Assembly: GCA_046598415.1 (NCBI GenBank)
Contig: JBKJIG010000060.1
Coordinates: 1 to 64,000, forward strand
From: VFJZ01 sp046598415
GTDB taxonomy: Bacteria; Actinomycetota; Thermoleophilia; Gaiellales; F1-60-MAGs149
Direction of reading: 5' to 3'
DNA: 64,000 nucleotides
This document shows, one piece after another, positions 63,139 to 64,000 of this stretch; position 1 is the stretch's first letter, and each line of letters begins with the position of its first letter. Below the pieces are notes generated by a model that was not told where the DNA came from, did no database searches, and worked only from the letters and a program-made list of their open reading frames with translations. The translations under genes and the position numbers were made by a program.

Positions 63139-64000
63139 GTGGCTGCGATGCTGCTCGGAGTTGGGTGCGCCGTCCTGGCGTCGGTGCTGTTCAGCGTGCA
63201 ACTGGCGGTTCAGGCACTCGACGCGCGGACGGTTCCGATCGAGCTCGGGTACCGGCCGTCGCTCCTGGGCCGGCTCCTTCGCCGGCGGCGATGGATCGCC
63301 GCGAACCTCGTCGGCGCCCTGGGCTGGCCCCTGCAGGTGGCCGCATTGCTGCTCGCACCGCTGACGCTGGTGCAGCCTGCGCTCGGCGTGGGCCTCGTCG
63401 GACTGCTCGTGGGGGGCGCACGGTGGATGGGGGAGCGCGTCCGCCGGACTGAGGTGCTCGCGGTCCTCGCGATCCTGCTCGGACTGGCAGGAGCTGTGTC
63501 GGCGGCGCCGGACCGCAGCTCCAACCATGCGGGCGCCTCGTTGCTCGCACCGGTGCTGGCGGCGCTAGCCGTGCTGGCGCTCGTGCCGTACGCCGTGTCG
63601 CGCGTGCGCCGGTCGGGGCTCGCGGGCGCCTGGAGTGCGGGGTTCGCGTTCGCGTTCGGCTCGCTCGTCACGAAGCTGTGCTCGGATGCGCTTGCGGCAC
63701 GGGATCTCGTCAGGGTCGCGGTCTGGCTGGCGATGGTTTTGGCGGCGGCCGCCGTGGGGATCCTCAGCGAGATGAGTGCGCTGCAGCGACGGCCCATTGC
63801 GCAGGTCGCTCCGATCGCGTTCGCGGTCGAGACACTCGTGCCCGTTGCGCTCGCCCCGCTGGTGCTCGGTGAGACCTGGCGGCCGGGCGGTGCCGCGGCG
63901 TTGCTTGTCGTCTCGCTGGGTCTGGTCGTCGTCGGCGCGGTGGCGCTGGAGCGCTCGGCGGCGCTGGGCGGACTCCTATCGGCGCCTGCCGGCCCCGACC
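63139..64000 (+). CDS. multi-spanning membrane protein, DMT/EamA-like, 5' part
   Basis: The frame is open from GTG 63139 (or ATG 63148) to the window end, at least 287 residues. It has about nine hydrophobic segments of 18-22 residues, short loops and a central Arg-containing loop. The pattern of helix pairs, PLTLVQPALGVGLVG and PIAFAVETLVPVALAPLVLGE, resembles the drug/metabolite transporter (EamA) superfamily and magnesium transporter NIPA relatives. A TATAGT box lies 10 bases upstream, giving a very short leader or none. The C-terminus is cut off. Confidence 0.65.
   Translation, partial: MAAMLLGVGCAVLASVLFSVQLAVQALDARTVPIELGYRPSLLGRLLRRRRWIAANLVGALGWPLQVAALLLAPLTLVQPALGVGLVGLLVGGARWMGERVRRTEVLAVLAILLGLAGAVSAAPDRSSNHAGASLLAPVLAALAVLALVPYAVSRVRRSGLAGAWSAGFAFAFGSLVTKLCSDALAARDLVRVAVWLAMVLAAAAVGILSEMSALQRRPIAQVAPIAFAVETLVPVALAPLVLGETWRPGGAAALLVVSLGLVVVGAVALERSAALGGLLSAPAGPD

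Overview
This is a gene-dense, very GC-rich window. GTG starts are frequent, 4-bp ATGA/GTGA stop-start overlaps are common, and several genes look leaderless with TAnnnT -10 boxes. Together with the gene content (red-type RuBisCO, split glycine decarboxylase, AAA/TPR cyclases, inositol catabolism) this suggests a soil-type actinobacterium, perhaps class Thermoleophilia. That placement is an inference from style and content; no rRNA or marker gene is present to confirm it. I see no tRNA, rRNA, CRISPR array, insertion sequence or phage gene.

Layout. 1-1438: end of an HPF/RaiA-like gene and a GcvT-family gene on the minus strand. 1978-16970: a small cyclic-nucleotide-binding protein, a 1974-residue secreted protein with a clan-CD (C25-like) peptidase region and STHRI repeats, a 1275-residue double-cyclase/ATPase/TPR protein, and divergent from it an MFS exporter fused to a cyclic-nucleotide-binding domain, overlapping a carnosine-synthase-like ATP-grasp ligase, then a FAD oxidoreductase. 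17209-24745: a five-GAF hybrid histidine kinase overlapping a response-regulator adenylate/guanylate cyclase, then a DUF2254 membrane protein. Cyclic nucleotide signalling is therefore the theme of the first 24 kb: three cyclase domains in two proteins and two binding-domain proteins.

24912-34232: SDR genes (one intact, one fragment), a GT4 glycosyltransferase, a ZIP metal transporter, a C69-like dipeptidase, an Asp/Glu racemase-family protein and gcvPA-gcvPB. 34766-40987: a YunG-like protein and a complete dipeptide/oligopeptide ABC importer. 41022-46079: a decayed alpha/beta hydrolase, then the carbon fixation operon cbbL-cbbS-cbbX-prk with divergent cbbR; its intergenic region holds dyads that suit CbbR.

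46144-61104: a large myo-inositol-type catabolic locus. A consensus promoter followed by a LacI-type operator leads a nine-gene operon (two Gfo/Idh dehydrogenases, two TIM-barrel isomerase/dehydratases, a LacI regulator, IolD, IolC, IolB, a LacD-like aldolase), followed by a phytanoyl-CoA dioxygenase. A four-gene sugar ABC importer runs towards it from the other side. 61306-64000: a DUF1989 protein, a PfkB kinase and the start of a multi-spanning membrane protein cut by the window end.

The most promising unusual items are the cNMP-binding-domain MFS exporter paired with an ATP-grasp peptide ligase opposite a composite two-domain cyclase, and the giant repeat-bearing secreted C25-like protein.
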